In this document: positions 7,410 to 15,313 of the stretch, one piece after another
Layout of the letters: each line of letters opens with the position of its first letter
Numbering within the stretch: the first letter of the stretch is position 1
Origin: an uncultured Croceitalea sp.
GTDB lineage: Bacteria > Bacteroidota > Bacteroidia > Flavobacteriales > Flavobacteriaceae
DNA length: 64,000 bases
Direction: 5' to 3'
Assembly (NCBI GenBank): GCA_947495075.1
Contig: CANLXH010000002.1
Span: 1,261,849 to 1,325,848, forward strand
The notes under the pieces: generated by a model
Databases searched by the model: none
Told to the model about the DNA's origin: nothing
Seen by the model: the letters and a program-made list of their open reading frames with translations, nothing else
Translations under genes and position numbers: made by a program

Positions 7410-8614
7410 AAGAAGCATATATAATAGATGGTGTTCGCACGCCAATAGGAAATTATAAAGGAACCTTATCAGCTGTTCGCACAGATGATTTAGGAGCCTT
7501 GGTTATTGCAGAAGTTGTAAAACGAAATCCAAATATACCAAAAGAAGCCTATGATGATGTAATTATGGGTTGCGCCAATCAAGCAGGTGAAGATAATCGT
7601 AATGTTGCAAGGATGTCTTCACTATTGGCAGGGTTGCCCTTTACGGTACCGGGCGAAACGGTGAACAGATTATGTAGTTCAGGATTGTCAGCGATTATTC
7701 ATGCAAACAGAGCAATAAAAGCAGGCGATGGTGATGTATTTATTTCTGGTGGAGTAGAAAACATGACAAGAGGACCTTACGTGATGGCGAAACCATCCAC
7801 GGCATTTGGTGGAGATTCCAAAATGTATGATTCTACATTTGGCTGGCGCTTTATCAACCCTAAAATGCAACAACTTTACGGAACTGATGGTATGGGCAAT
7901 ACTGCGGAAAATCTTGTAGAGAAATATAATATTTCTAGAGAAGACCAAGATAAGTTTGCGTATTGGAGCCAGATAAAGGCTACCAAAGCACAAGAAAATG
8001 GGCGTTTGGCTAAAGAAATAATTGCTGTAGAAATTCCACAACGTAAAAAAGACCCAATTCAATTTTCAAAAGATGAATTTGTAAAACCAAATACATCATT
8101 GGAGATTTTAGGAAAATTAAGGGCGGCTTTTAAAAAAGAAGGAGGCAGTGTAACTGCTGGAAATTCATCAGGATTAAACGATGGTGCAGCGGCTACTATT
8201 ATAGCTTCTGAAAATGCTGTAAAAAAATATAATTTAAAACCATTAGCAAAGATTGTAAGTTCTGCTGTGGTTGGAGTAGAACCAAGAATTATGGGAATAG
8301 GTCCAGTACAAGCTTCAAATAAAGCATTGGAAAAGGCTGGACTAACGCTGAATGATATTGATGTTATTGAACTCAATGAAGCCTTTGCTGCACAAGCTTT
8401 AGCATGCACGAGAGCTTGGGGGCTAGCCGATGATGACCTAAGATTAAATCCTAATGGTGGATCAATTGCCATTGGTCACCCATTGGGAGTAACTGGTGCT
8501 AGAATTGCCTATTCAGCGGCACTAGAGTTACAAGAGCAAAACAAAAGATATGCACTAATTACCATGTGTGTTGGTGTAGGACAAGGTTATGCTGCAATTA
8601 TAGAAAGAGCTTAA
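7406..8614 (+). CDS. paaJ: 3-oxoadipyl-CoA / 3-oxo-5,6-dehydrosuberyl-CoA thiolase (PaaJ)
   Basis: 402 residues from the ATG at 7406; a TTG at 7397 is in frame but less likely. It is a biosynthetic/degradative thiolase with nucleophilic C90 in NRLCSSGLSA, the NEAFAAQ loop, H358 in GHPLG and C388 in MCVGVGQG. It cleaves 3-oxoadipyl-CoA to succinyl-CoA and acetyl-CoA, and also the eight-carbon intermediate. It is the last gene before the inserted GIY-YIG remnant. Confidence 0.93.
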   Translation: MKEAYIIDGVRTPIGNYKGTLSAVRTDDLGALVIAEVVKRNPNIPKEAYDDVIMGCANQAGEDNRNVARMSSLLAGLPFTVPGETVNRLCSSGLSAIIHANRAIKAGDGDVFISGGVENMTRGPYVMAKPSTAFGGDSKMYDSTFGWRFINPKMQQLYGTDGMGNTAENLVEKYNISREDQDKFAYWSQIKATKAQENGRLAKEIIAVEIPQRKKDPIQFSKDEFVKPNTSLEILGKLRAAFKKEGGSVTAGNSSGLNDGAAATIIASENAVKKYNLKPLAKIVSSAVVGVEPRIMGIGPVQASNKALEKAGLTLNDIDVIELNEAFAAQALACTRAWGLADDDLRLNPNGGSIAIGHPLGVTGARIAYSAALELQEQNKRYALITMCVGVGQGYAAIIERA

Positions 8615-8633
8615 TTCCTGCAAAAGCAGGAAT
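8614..8633 (+). repeat. CCTGC/GCAGG hairpin after paaJ
   Basis: ATTCCTGC (8614-8621), loop AAAA, GCAGGAAT (8626-8633): a perfect 8-bp stem overlapping the end of paaJ. It lies 15 bp before the GIY-YIG remnant. The matching hairpin beyond that gene is at 8977-8990. Confidence 0.65.
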
Positions 8634-8648
8634 CCCATAATAGATAAA

Positions 8649-8969
8649 ATGAAATATTGGTATGTCTACATAATGTCAAATAAACCTAATAGAGTAATTT
8701 ATATTGGAGTGACTGATAATATTGATGAAAGAGTAAAAGAACATAAACTGAAATTGTATTCTAAAGCTTTTACAGCAAGATATAATTGTAATAAATTGGT
8801 TTATTTCGAAGAATATAGAGATGTTAATGAAGCGTTGATAAGGGAAAGACGATTCAAAAAATAGAAAAGGAATTGGAAAATTAAATTAATTGAGGAAATG
8901 AATCCAAGTTGGTCTGATTTAAGTACTAATTGGAATTTGGATATGACTCGATTGAGAAATAATAACTAA
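8649..8969 (+). pseudogene. GIY-YIG nuclease family gene interrupted by a nonsense codon
   Basis: The ATG at 8649 opens WYVYIMSNKPNRVIYIGVTD, the GIY-YIG core of the small UPF0213-type nucleases (VYI...YIG). The frame then continues with RERRFKK and an in-frame TAG at 8862-8864. Reading through gives KRNWKIKLIEEMNPSWSDLS and a stop at 8967-8969, which is the expected family C-terminus. The codon at the stop would be Trp (TGG to TAG) in intact relatives. The gene is thus 106 codons with one nonsense mutation. It sits inside the paa operon between paaJ and paaZ, bounded on both sides by CCTG...CAGG hairpins, and looks like a late insertion. Confidence 0.8.
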
Positions 8970-8976
8970 TAAGATA

Positions 8977-8990
8977 CCTGTCTTCGCAGG
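8977..8990 (+). repeat. start-proximal hairpin before paaZ
   Basis: CCTG (8977-8980) and CAGG (8987-8990) pair around TCTTCG, eight bases before the paaZ ATG. It is preceded by AAGAT as in the copies before paaH and paaI. It is a member of the same family and closes the right side of the GIY-YIG segment. Confidence 0.55.
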
Positions 8991-8998
8991 CATTTATT

Positions 8999-11536
8999 AT
9001 GAAAAAAATACAACATTATGTTCAAGGTAATTGGACGACAGGAAAAGAAGAAGGAATACCAATTTTGGATGCCGTTACTGGAGAAACTTTTACTAGTGTA
9101 GCTACAGAAGGATTAGATATTCCTGAAATACTCAACTACGGTAGAACAAAAGGTGGTGAAAAACTTCGTAAAATGACTTTTCAAGAGCGAGGTAACATGC
9201 TGAAGAAGTTAGCATTATACTTAAATAAAAGAAAAAAAGATTTTTACGAGCTAAGTTATAGGACTGGAGCTACCAGAGTAGATAGTTGGATTGATATTGA
9301 AGGTGGTTTTGGTAATCTTTTTGCCAATGCATCTTTAAGAAAGTTATTTCCAAATCAACCTTATCATGTAGAAGGTGACCCAATAGATTTGTCTAGAGGT
9401 GGTAGGTTTATGGCGCATCATATAATGGTTCCTAAAAAAGGTGTAGCAGTACATATAAATGCCTTTAATTTTCCTGTTTGGGGAATGCTTGAAAAATGTG
9501 CAGTGAATTGGATGGCGGGTATGCCAGCTGTCGTATTGCCAGCGCCTTCATCATCATATTTAGCAGAAGCTGTTGCCCGAAGCATTATAGAATCTGGAAT
9601 TTTGCCCGAAGGAGCACTTCAAATAATAAATGGAACCATTAAAACCATACTTGATACGGTAGAGTCTCAAGACGTAGTAACCTTTACAGGTTCAGCGACT
9701 ACAGGACGTCTATTGAAAGCACATTCCCGTTTAATACAAGAAGCTGTTCCATTTACTATGGAGGCAGATTCTTTAAATGCTTCAATTTTAGGTGAAGATG
9801 CAGTTCCTGGAACACCAGAGTTCGATTTGTTCATAAAAGAAGTGCGAAAAGAAATGACTGTAAAAGCAGGTCAAAAATGTACTGCAATTCGCAGAATTAT
9901 TGTACCTGAAAATTTGGTCGAAGATGTTCAAATTTCTTTAGGAAAAGCACTCGATAAAGTCACTATTGGTGACCCGAGAAGCAAAGAAGTGCGTATGGGT
10001 TCTTTAGTGAGTCAGCAACAGGTTCAAAATGTAAAAGATTCAGTTAACGATTTAGCTAAAGAAGCCGAAATCGTGTATGGTGATTTAGATAAAATCGAAA
10101 TTATTGGTGCAGATGCTAAAAAAGGTGCGTTTATAAGTCCAATACTCTTACGAGCGAACAACCCGTTTAAAAATACGGTTATTCACGAACGTGAGGCTTT
10201 TGGCCCAGTAAGTACGCTAATGCCCTATAAGAATTTGGATGAAGCCATTACTTTGGCACAAATGGGTAAGGGTTCTTTGGTTTCATCAATTACAACGTTT
10301 GATGATAAAATTGCAAAGGACTATGTGGTAAATGCCGCTAGCCATCATGGTCGTATTTTGGTGTTAAATAGAGAAAGTGCTAAAGAGAGCACAGGGCATG
10401 GTTCACCGCTTCCTAATTTAGTGCATGGAGGTCCAGGTCGTGCTGGTGGTGGAGAAGAGATGGGTGGTATGCGCGGAATAAAGCATTATTTGCAACGTAC
10501 GGCAATTCAAGGCTCGCCAACGACTATTACAGAGATTACAGGAATATACCAAGCGAATGCCAAATATATAGAGGCAGAACAACACCCATTTAAATACCAC
10601 TGGGAAGATATTCGGCCAGGAATGTCCTTAAAGACGCATAAAAGGACTTTGACGGATACTGACATTATCAATTTTGCTAACGTTACTTGGGACCATTTTT
10701 ATGCACATACAGATATCACATCTTTGGATGGTAGCATTTTTGAAAAGCGTACAGCACATGGCTATTTTATAATTTCTGCAGCGGCAGGATTGTTTGTGTA
10801 CCCAAATAAAGGTCCGGTTGCAGCAAATTATGGCTTAGATAGTATTCGATTTTTGAGGCCATTATATCATAACGATACTATTTATGTAAGATTAACGTGT
10901 AAGGAAAAAGTAGATAGAGATGTAGCTTCTACAGAGCATCCAAGCGGTATAGTAAAATGGCACGTAGAAGTATTTGATGCGAACTTTGAAAATAGGCCTG
11001 AAAGTCAAAAAACAGAGAAAGATAGCCCGTTGGTTGCTATTGCTACGATTTTGACAATGGTTGAGAAGAAGCAAGAGACATTTGTTACTATAGATGAGGT
11101 AAAAATAAAAGAGTGTTTAGCTAAACTAGATGAGAACACTACTCCAATGTGGGGTGATATAAACGCGCAGTGTATGGTGGAGCATTTAGAATATAGTTAT
11201 CGGATTGCATCTGGAGAGATACGGGATTTTAAAATCGCTACACCAGAAAAAATATTGGATAAAGTTCATGCCACCCTTTATAATTATAAAAAAATGCCAC
11301 ATGATTATGATTTTCCACTAGCAGAAAAATCAGATATTAATATTCCAAAACACAAGAGCTTAGCAATTGCTAAAGAGATGATGCTAGAAGCTCGAAAACA
11401 GTATATCTCGTTTTTTAATGAAAATCCAGAAGCGAGAACTAATAACCCTGTTTTTGGTGCTTTAAATAAATATGAATGGTCTTTATTGGAGCGAAAACAT
11501 TTGAATCATCATTTTGAACAATTTGGATTAATATGA
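8999..11536 (+). CDS. paaZ: bifunctional oxepin-CoA hydrolase / semialdehyde dehydrogenase PaaZ with extra C-terminal DUF1569-like domain
   Basis: 845 residues, against about 680 for E. coli PaaZ. Residues 1-520 are an aldehyde dehydrogenase with E255 and catalytic C294 (GQKCTA), which oxidises the ring-opened semialdehyde. Residues about 535-690 are a MaoC-type hotdog hydratase with the D565-x4-H570 pair, which opens the oxepin-CoA ring. The remaining 150 residues (about 696-845) are not part of standard PaaZ. They resemble a DUF1569/DinB-like four-helix domain ([33 protein letters not shown]). The role of that domain is unknown. The stop overlaps the next ATG (ATGA). Confidence 0.92.
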   Translation: MKKIQHYVQGNWTTGKEEGIPILDAVTGETFTSVATEGLDIPEILNYGRTKGGEKLRKMTFQERGNMLKKLALYLNKRKKDFYELSYRTGATRVDSWIDIEGGFGNLFANASLRKLFPNQPYHVEGDPIDLSRGGRFMAHHIMVPKKGVAVHINAFNFPVWGMLEKCAVNWMAGMPAVVLPAPSSSYLAEAVARSIIESGILPEGALQIINGTIKTILDTVESQDVVTFTGSATTGRLLKAHSRLIQEAVPFTMEADSLNASILGEDAVPGTPEFDLFIKEVRKEMTVKAGQKCTAIRRIIVPENLVEDVQISLGKALDKVTIGDPRSKEVRMGSLVSQQQVQNVKDSVNDLAKEAEIVYGDLDKIEIIGADAKKGAFISPILLRANNPFKNTVIHEREAFGPVSTLMPYKNLDEAITLAQMGKGSLVSSITTFDDKIAKDYVVNAASHHGRILVLNRESAKESTGHGSPLPNLVHGGPGRAGGGEEMGGMRGIKHYLQRTAIQGSPTTITEITGIYQANAKYIEAEQHPFKYHWEDIRPGMSLKTHKRTLTDTDIINFANVTWDHFYAHTDITSLDGSIFEKRTAHGYFIISAAAGLFVYPNKGPVAANYGLDSIRFLRPLYHNDTIYVRLTCKEKVDRDVASTEHPSGIVKWHVEVFDANFENRPESQKTEKDSPLVAIATILTMVEKKQETFVTIDEVKIKECLAKLDENTTPMWGDINAQCMVEHLEYSYRIASGEIRDFKIATPEKILDKVHATLYNYKKMPHDYDFPLAEKSDINIPKHKSLAIAKEMMLEARKQYISFFNENPEARTNNPVFGALNKYEWSLLERKHLNHHFEQFGLI

Positions 11537-12285
11537 CACAACCGTATGTAAAGCAGACTATAGAAAATGAAGTAGGATATATCGAATTTTTTCATCCTGC
11601 CCATAACTCTCTGCCAGGTGATATTTTAGCCAAATTGGCTAATACAATAACTGAAGCTGGTCAAAATAATGCTATAAAAGTTATCGTATTAAAAAGTGGA
11701 GGAGAAAGAACTTTTTGTGCAGGAGCAAGTTTTAAGGAGCTCATTAATATTAATGACTCAGCAACTGGGAAAATCTTCTTTTCGGGATTTGCCAATGTAA
11801 TTAATGCTATGCGTAAATGTCCAAAGTTCATTATAGGTAGAATACAAGGAAAAACTGTTGGCGGTGGTGTAGGGTTAGCAGCTTCAACCGACTACTGTAT
11901 GGGAACAAAGTTTGCTGCCATTAAGTTAAGCGAACTGAATATTGGAATTGGACCATTTGTGGTTGGCCCTGCAATTGAACGTAAAATGGGATTAAGTGCG
12001 ATGTCTCAAATTGCTATTGATGCAAATTCCTTTTATCCTGCAGAATGGGCTAAACAAAAAGGTTTATTCACCCATATTTATGAGAGCACAGAGGCGCTAG
12101 ATGAAGCAGTAAAAGCCACAGCTGAGCATTTGTGTACCTATAATACCGAAGCCATGTCCGAAATGAAAAAAGTATTTTGGAAAGGGACCGACGATTGGGA
12201 TGAGCTCTTGACAGCGCGTGCACAAACCAGCGGTAGATTGGTGTTGTCTGATTTTACAAAAGAAAAGTTGAAAGGATTTAAGTAG
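11533..12285 (+). CDS. paaF: enoyl-CoA hydratase/isomerase family protein, probable PaaF role
   Basis: 250 residues with a crotonase fold. The oxyanion-hole segment TFCAGASFKEL (about 60-70) and GGGVGLAASTDY (about 110-121) are visible. The usual GGG-x-ELA glutamate is replaced by glycine (GGGVGLA). E134 in SELNIGIGP is at the position of the second family glutamate. By elimination it supplies the 2,3-dehydroadipyl-CoA hydratase step, but the lost glutamate leaves room for an isomerase or other role. It overlaps paaZ by four bases and ends one base before the paaY-like start. Confidence 0.75.
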   Translation: MTQPYVKQTIENEVGYIEFFHPAHNSLPGDILAKLANTITEAGQNNAIKVIVLKSGGERTFCAGASFKELININDSATGKIFFSGFANVINAMRKCPKFIIGRIQGKTVGGGVGLAASTDYCMGTKFAAIKLSELNIGIGPFVVGPAIERKMGLSAMSQIAIDANSFYPAEWAKQKGLFTHIYESTEALDEAVKATAEHLCTYNTEAMSEMKKVFWKGTDDWDELLTARAQTSGRLVLSDFTKEKLKGFK

Positions 12286-12286
12286 C

Positions 12287-12883
12287 ATGATTTATAGTTT
12301 TAAAGGATACATACCCGTAGTGCATAAAAGTAGTTTTGTGCATCCTTTGGCTGCTGTAACTGGTAACGTAATTATCGGAAAACATTGTTATGTTGGTCCT
12401 GGAGCAGCTATAAGAGGAGATTGGGGTCAAATAATTTTGAAAGATGGTGTAAATGTGCAAGAAAATTGCACAGTTCATATGTTTCCAGGAAAGTCAATTA
12501 TATTAGATGAGAGTGCGCATATAGGACATGGTGCTATTATTCATGGTGCAAATATTGGCAAAAATGTATTGGTAGGTATGAATACTGTAATTATGGATGA
12601 TACTGAGATTGGTGACGAAAGTATTATTGGAGCAATGGCATTTATAAAAGCAGAAACAAAAATTCCAAGACGGAGTTTGGTGGTTGGAAACCCTGGAAAG
12701 ATAGTAAAAGAAGTTACAGATGATATGATTGCTTGGAAAACTAAAGGAACTCAACTATATCAGAAGTTGCCAGCAGAATGTCACGATAGCTTAAAAGAAG
12801 TGGAACCATTAAGAGAAATTCCAAAAGATAGAACCGTGCAAGATGCCATTTACGATACGCTTCGGGGTTTTATGAAGAAATAA
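12287..12883 (+). CDS. paaY: PaaY-like left-handed beta-helix (gamma carbonic anhydrase/thioesterase) protein
   Basis: 198 residues, as for E. coli PaaY (196). Hexapeptide repeats run from about residue 20 to 135 (GNVIIGKHCYVGPGAAIRGD). The His pattern of the gamma carbonic anhydrase family is present: VHMF, then HIGHGAIIHG. PaaY in other bacteria is a thioesterase that protects the pathway from dead-end CoA esters. It is the last gene of the paa operon proper. A 58-bp gap follows that holds the second operator. Confidence 0.88.
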   Translation: MIYSFKGYIPVVHKSSFVHPLAAVTGNVIIGKHCYVGPGAAIRGDWGQIILKDGVNVQENCTVHMFPGKSIILDESAHIGHGAIIHGANIGKNVLVGMNTVIMDDTEIGDESIIGAMAFIKAETKIPRRSLVVGNPGKIVKEVTDDMIAWKTKGTQLYQKLPAECHDSLKEVEPLREIPKDRTVQDAIYDTLRGFMKK

Positions 12884-12888
12884 GATTG

Positions 12889-12907
12889 CTGTTTGTGTGA
12901 TAAACAG
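12889..12907 (+). repeat. hairpin between paaY and the E2 gene
   Basis: CTGTTT (12889-12894) pairs with AAACAG (12902-12907). Composition and position resemble the CTGTTTTCACACGAA element before paaD. Confidence 0.4.
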
Positions 12908-12919
12908 GAAAATATATAA

Positions 12920-12937
12920 ACTAACAAACGCTAGTTA
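12920..12937 (+). promoter_or_regulatory. second copy of the paa operator, before the E2 gene
   Basis: The 18-mer ACTAACAAACGCTAGTTA matches ACTAACAAGCGTTAGTTA at 968-985 at 16 of 18 positions, and ends five bases before the E2 start codon. It suggests that the TetR protein encoded at 375-944 controls both operons. Confidence 0.6.
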
Positions 12938-12941
12938 ATTT

Positions 12942-14249
12942 ATGTCGAAGTTAGAATTAAAGATGCCCAAAATGGGTGAGAGTATTACTGAAGGAACTAT
13001 TATTGATTGGATGGTAAAAGAAGGGGATTCATTTAATGAAGGTGACATTCTTTTAGAAGTAGCCACAGATAAGGTGGATAATGAGGTGCCAGCAAATTCT
13101 TCTGGAATATTGATAAAAACTTTATTTCAAGCTAAAGATGTAGTACCTGTTGGTGAAGTTATTGCAATTATAGAGGTTACAGGTGAAAGCTTATCAGATA
13201 AAGATGTAGCAAAAGACAAGACTCCTAAAACAAATAGCTCAAAGGAGGCTGAGATTAAAAAAACCATAAAAAATAAAAAAGCAAAATCGGTACCTAGTAC
13301 TACTTCTAATGCAGTACGGAATAATACATTCTTCTCACCTTTAATTACAAGCATTGCAAAAGAACAGCACATAAGCTATGAAGAATTAGCACGTATTCCT
13401 GCGACAGGTAATGATGGACGTCTTAAAAAAAGCGATCTATTCAACTATATAAATGATGGTAGACCTTATCAATTTGTGCAACCAACTGCTGAACCTGACC
13501 CAACAGCATACAGGATTCCACAATTAAATTTAGATAAAGGAACAGGTAAAATTATAGAAATGGACCGCATGCGTCAAATAATTGCGGACCACATGGTATA
13601 TTCTAAACATACATCACCCCATGTAACGGCATATGTTGAAGCTGACCTTACAGATATGGTTAATTGGCGAAATAATAATAAGGTCAAGTTTCAAGAAAAA
13701 TATGGAGAGCGTTTAACATTTACACCACTTTTTGTGGAAGCTGTAGCAAAAGCGGTTAATGATTTTCCAATGATAAATGCTTCTTTAGATGATAAAAATA
13801 TTATTGTAAAAGAAGACATAAATATAGGTATGGCGACGGCGTTACCTACAGGTAACCTTATTGTGCCAGTAGTTAAGAATGCTGATAAAAAACAATTACA
13901 AGAACTGGCGTCTGAAGTAAACATGTTAGCTACAAAAGCTCGTGAAAACAAATTGAGCGGAGATGATATTAAGGGTAGCACTTTTACCATTTCTAATGTT
14001 GGCACCTTTGGTAGTTTAATGGGTACACCTATTATTAATCAGCCAGAAGTTGCTATTCTAGCTTTGGGAATCATTAAAAAAAGAGCAGAGGTAATTACAA
14101 CGGATAAAGGTGACGAAATTGCTATTCGTAGTATGATGTATTTATCACTTTCTTTTGACCATAGAGTGGTAGATGGTTATTTAGGTGGTTCTTTTTTAAG
14201 AAGAATAGGTGATTATTTAGAAAAATTTGATGTTAATAGAACGATATGA
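12942..14249 (+). CDS. 2-oxoacid dehydrogenase E2 component (dihydrolipoamide acyltransferase)
   Basis: 435 residues. The N-terminal lipoyl domain carries the lipoyl lysine K44 (EVATDKVDNEV). A Lys/Ser-rich linker follows, then a peripheral subunit-binding domain (about 125-165, PLITSIAKEQHISYEELARI). The catalytic acyltransferase core ends with HRVVDG (H407, D411). It belongs to the branched-chain 2-oxoacid type by its E1 partner two genes downstream. It moves the acyl group from E1 to CoA. No E3 gene is nearby, so a general lipoamide dehydrogenase must be supplied from elsewhere. The stop overlaps the aminotransferase start. Confidence 0.9.
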   Translation: MSKLELKMPKMGESITEGTIIDWMVKEGDSFNEGDILLEVATDKVDNEVPANSSGILIKTLFQAKDVVPVGEVIAIIEVTGESLSDKDVAKDKTPKTNSSKEAEIKKTIKNKKAKSVPSTTSNAVRNNTFFSPLITSIAKEQHISYEELARIPATGNDGRLKKSDLFNYINDGRPYQFVQPTAEPDPTAYRIPQLNLDKGTGKIIEMDRMRQIIADHMVYSKHTSPHVTAYVEADLTDMVNWRNNNKVKFQEKYGERLTFTPLFVEAVAKAVNDFPMINASLDDKNIIVKEDINIGMATALPTGNLIVPVVKNADKKQLQELASEVNMLATKARENKLSGDDIKGSTFTISNVGTFGSLMGTPIINQPEVAILALGIIKKRAEVITTDKGDEIAIRSMMYLSLSFDHRVVDGYLGGSFLRRIGDYLEKFDVNRTI

Positions 14250-15313
14250 TGAAGAAGATTACAATTACCAAAACCTCAGACTCAAAAGTTAAAAATCTGG
14301 ACTTTGATAACATTCCGTTGGGAACTACATTCACAGACCACATGTTGATATGTGATTATGAAAATGGTGAATGGATAAACCCTAGAATAGAACCTTTAGC
14401 TTTAATCCCAACGCACCCAGCAGCAATGGCATTGCACTATGGGCAGGCAATTTTTGAAGGTATGAAAGCTACGAAACACATAGATGGAACTCCTTTATTG
14501 TTTAGACCAGCATTGAACGCTGCCCGATTAAACCAAAGCGCAAATCGAATGGGAATGCCAGAATTTCCAGAGGATTTATTTGTTGAAGGACTAAAAAGGC
14601 TAGTGGAAATAGAGGAAAACTGGATTCCACCTCAAAAAGGTAGTGCTTTATATCTTAGGCCGTTTATGTATGCTGACGAAGCTTTTATTGGTATGAGAGC
14701 CTCTACCAAGTATAAATTTATCATTATGGCCTCACCAGCTGGACCTTTATATGCGAAACCTATTCGATTATTTGCGGAAACTAAATATATACGAGCTATT
14801 GAAGGAGGAACTGGAGAGGCAAAAGCAGCAGGGAATTATGCAGCCGCAATTAGACCCACAGAATTAGCTAAAGCAAAAGGTTATGACCAAGTGCTTTGGT
14901 TAGATGGTAAAGACTTCAATTATGTACAAGAGGTTGGTACTATGAATATCTTTTTTAAGATAAATGGAGAGTTTTATACACCTAGTTTAGATGGGGCTAT
15001 ACTCCACGGAATTACTAGAAAAAGTGTTATTGAGTTATTGAGAGCAGAAGGTTATAAAGTAAATGAGCGTCCTATTACCATAAGTGAGATAATCACTGCA
15101 TCAAAAGAAGGCACTTTAGAAGAAGCTTTTGGAACAGGTACTGCAGTTGGTATTGCAATGATTGAAGAAATAGGGTACAAAGACCAAACTATTCTGGTTT
15201 CTAAAGAGAATACAGTAGGAAAGCATGTACTAGATAAGCTAAATGGTATTCGTTTAGGAGAATATAAAGACACATTAAACTGGATGGTTGCCATAGAAAA
15301 AGAAATTGCTTAG
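14246..15313 (+). CDS. ilvE: branched-chain amino acid aminotransferase (fold-type IV)
   Basis: 355 residues, the longer BCAT form. Signatures: HYGQAIFEGMKA (about 64-75), the PLP lysine K193 within GEAKAAGNYAA, and the cofactor-binding VQEVGTMNIFF. It catalyses reversible transfer of amino groups between Val/Leu/Ile and 2-oxoglutarate, and some members accept phenylalanine. It is embedded between the E2 and E1 genes: four bases overlap with E2 and none separate it from E1. Its product 2-oxoacids therefore feed the dehydrogenase. The co-regulation with paa raises the possibility that phenylalanine is a physiological substrate. Confidence 0.9.
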   Translation: MMKKITITKTSDSKVKNLDFDNIPLGTTFTDHMLICDYENGEWINPRIEPLALIPTHPAAMALHYGQAIFEGMKATKHIDGTPLLFRPALNAARLNQSANRMGMPEFPEDLFVEGLKRLVEIEENWIPPQKGSALYLRPFMYADEAFIGMRASTKYKFIIMASPAGPLYAKPIRLFAETKYIRAIEGGTGEAKAAGNYAAAIRPTELAKAKGYDQVLWLDGKDFNYVQEVGTMNIFFKINGEFYTPSLDGAILHGITRKSVIELLRAEGYKVNERPITISEIITASKEGTLEEAFGTGTAVGIAMIEEIGYKDQTILVSKENTVGKHVLDKLNGIRLGEYKDTLNWMVAIEKEIA

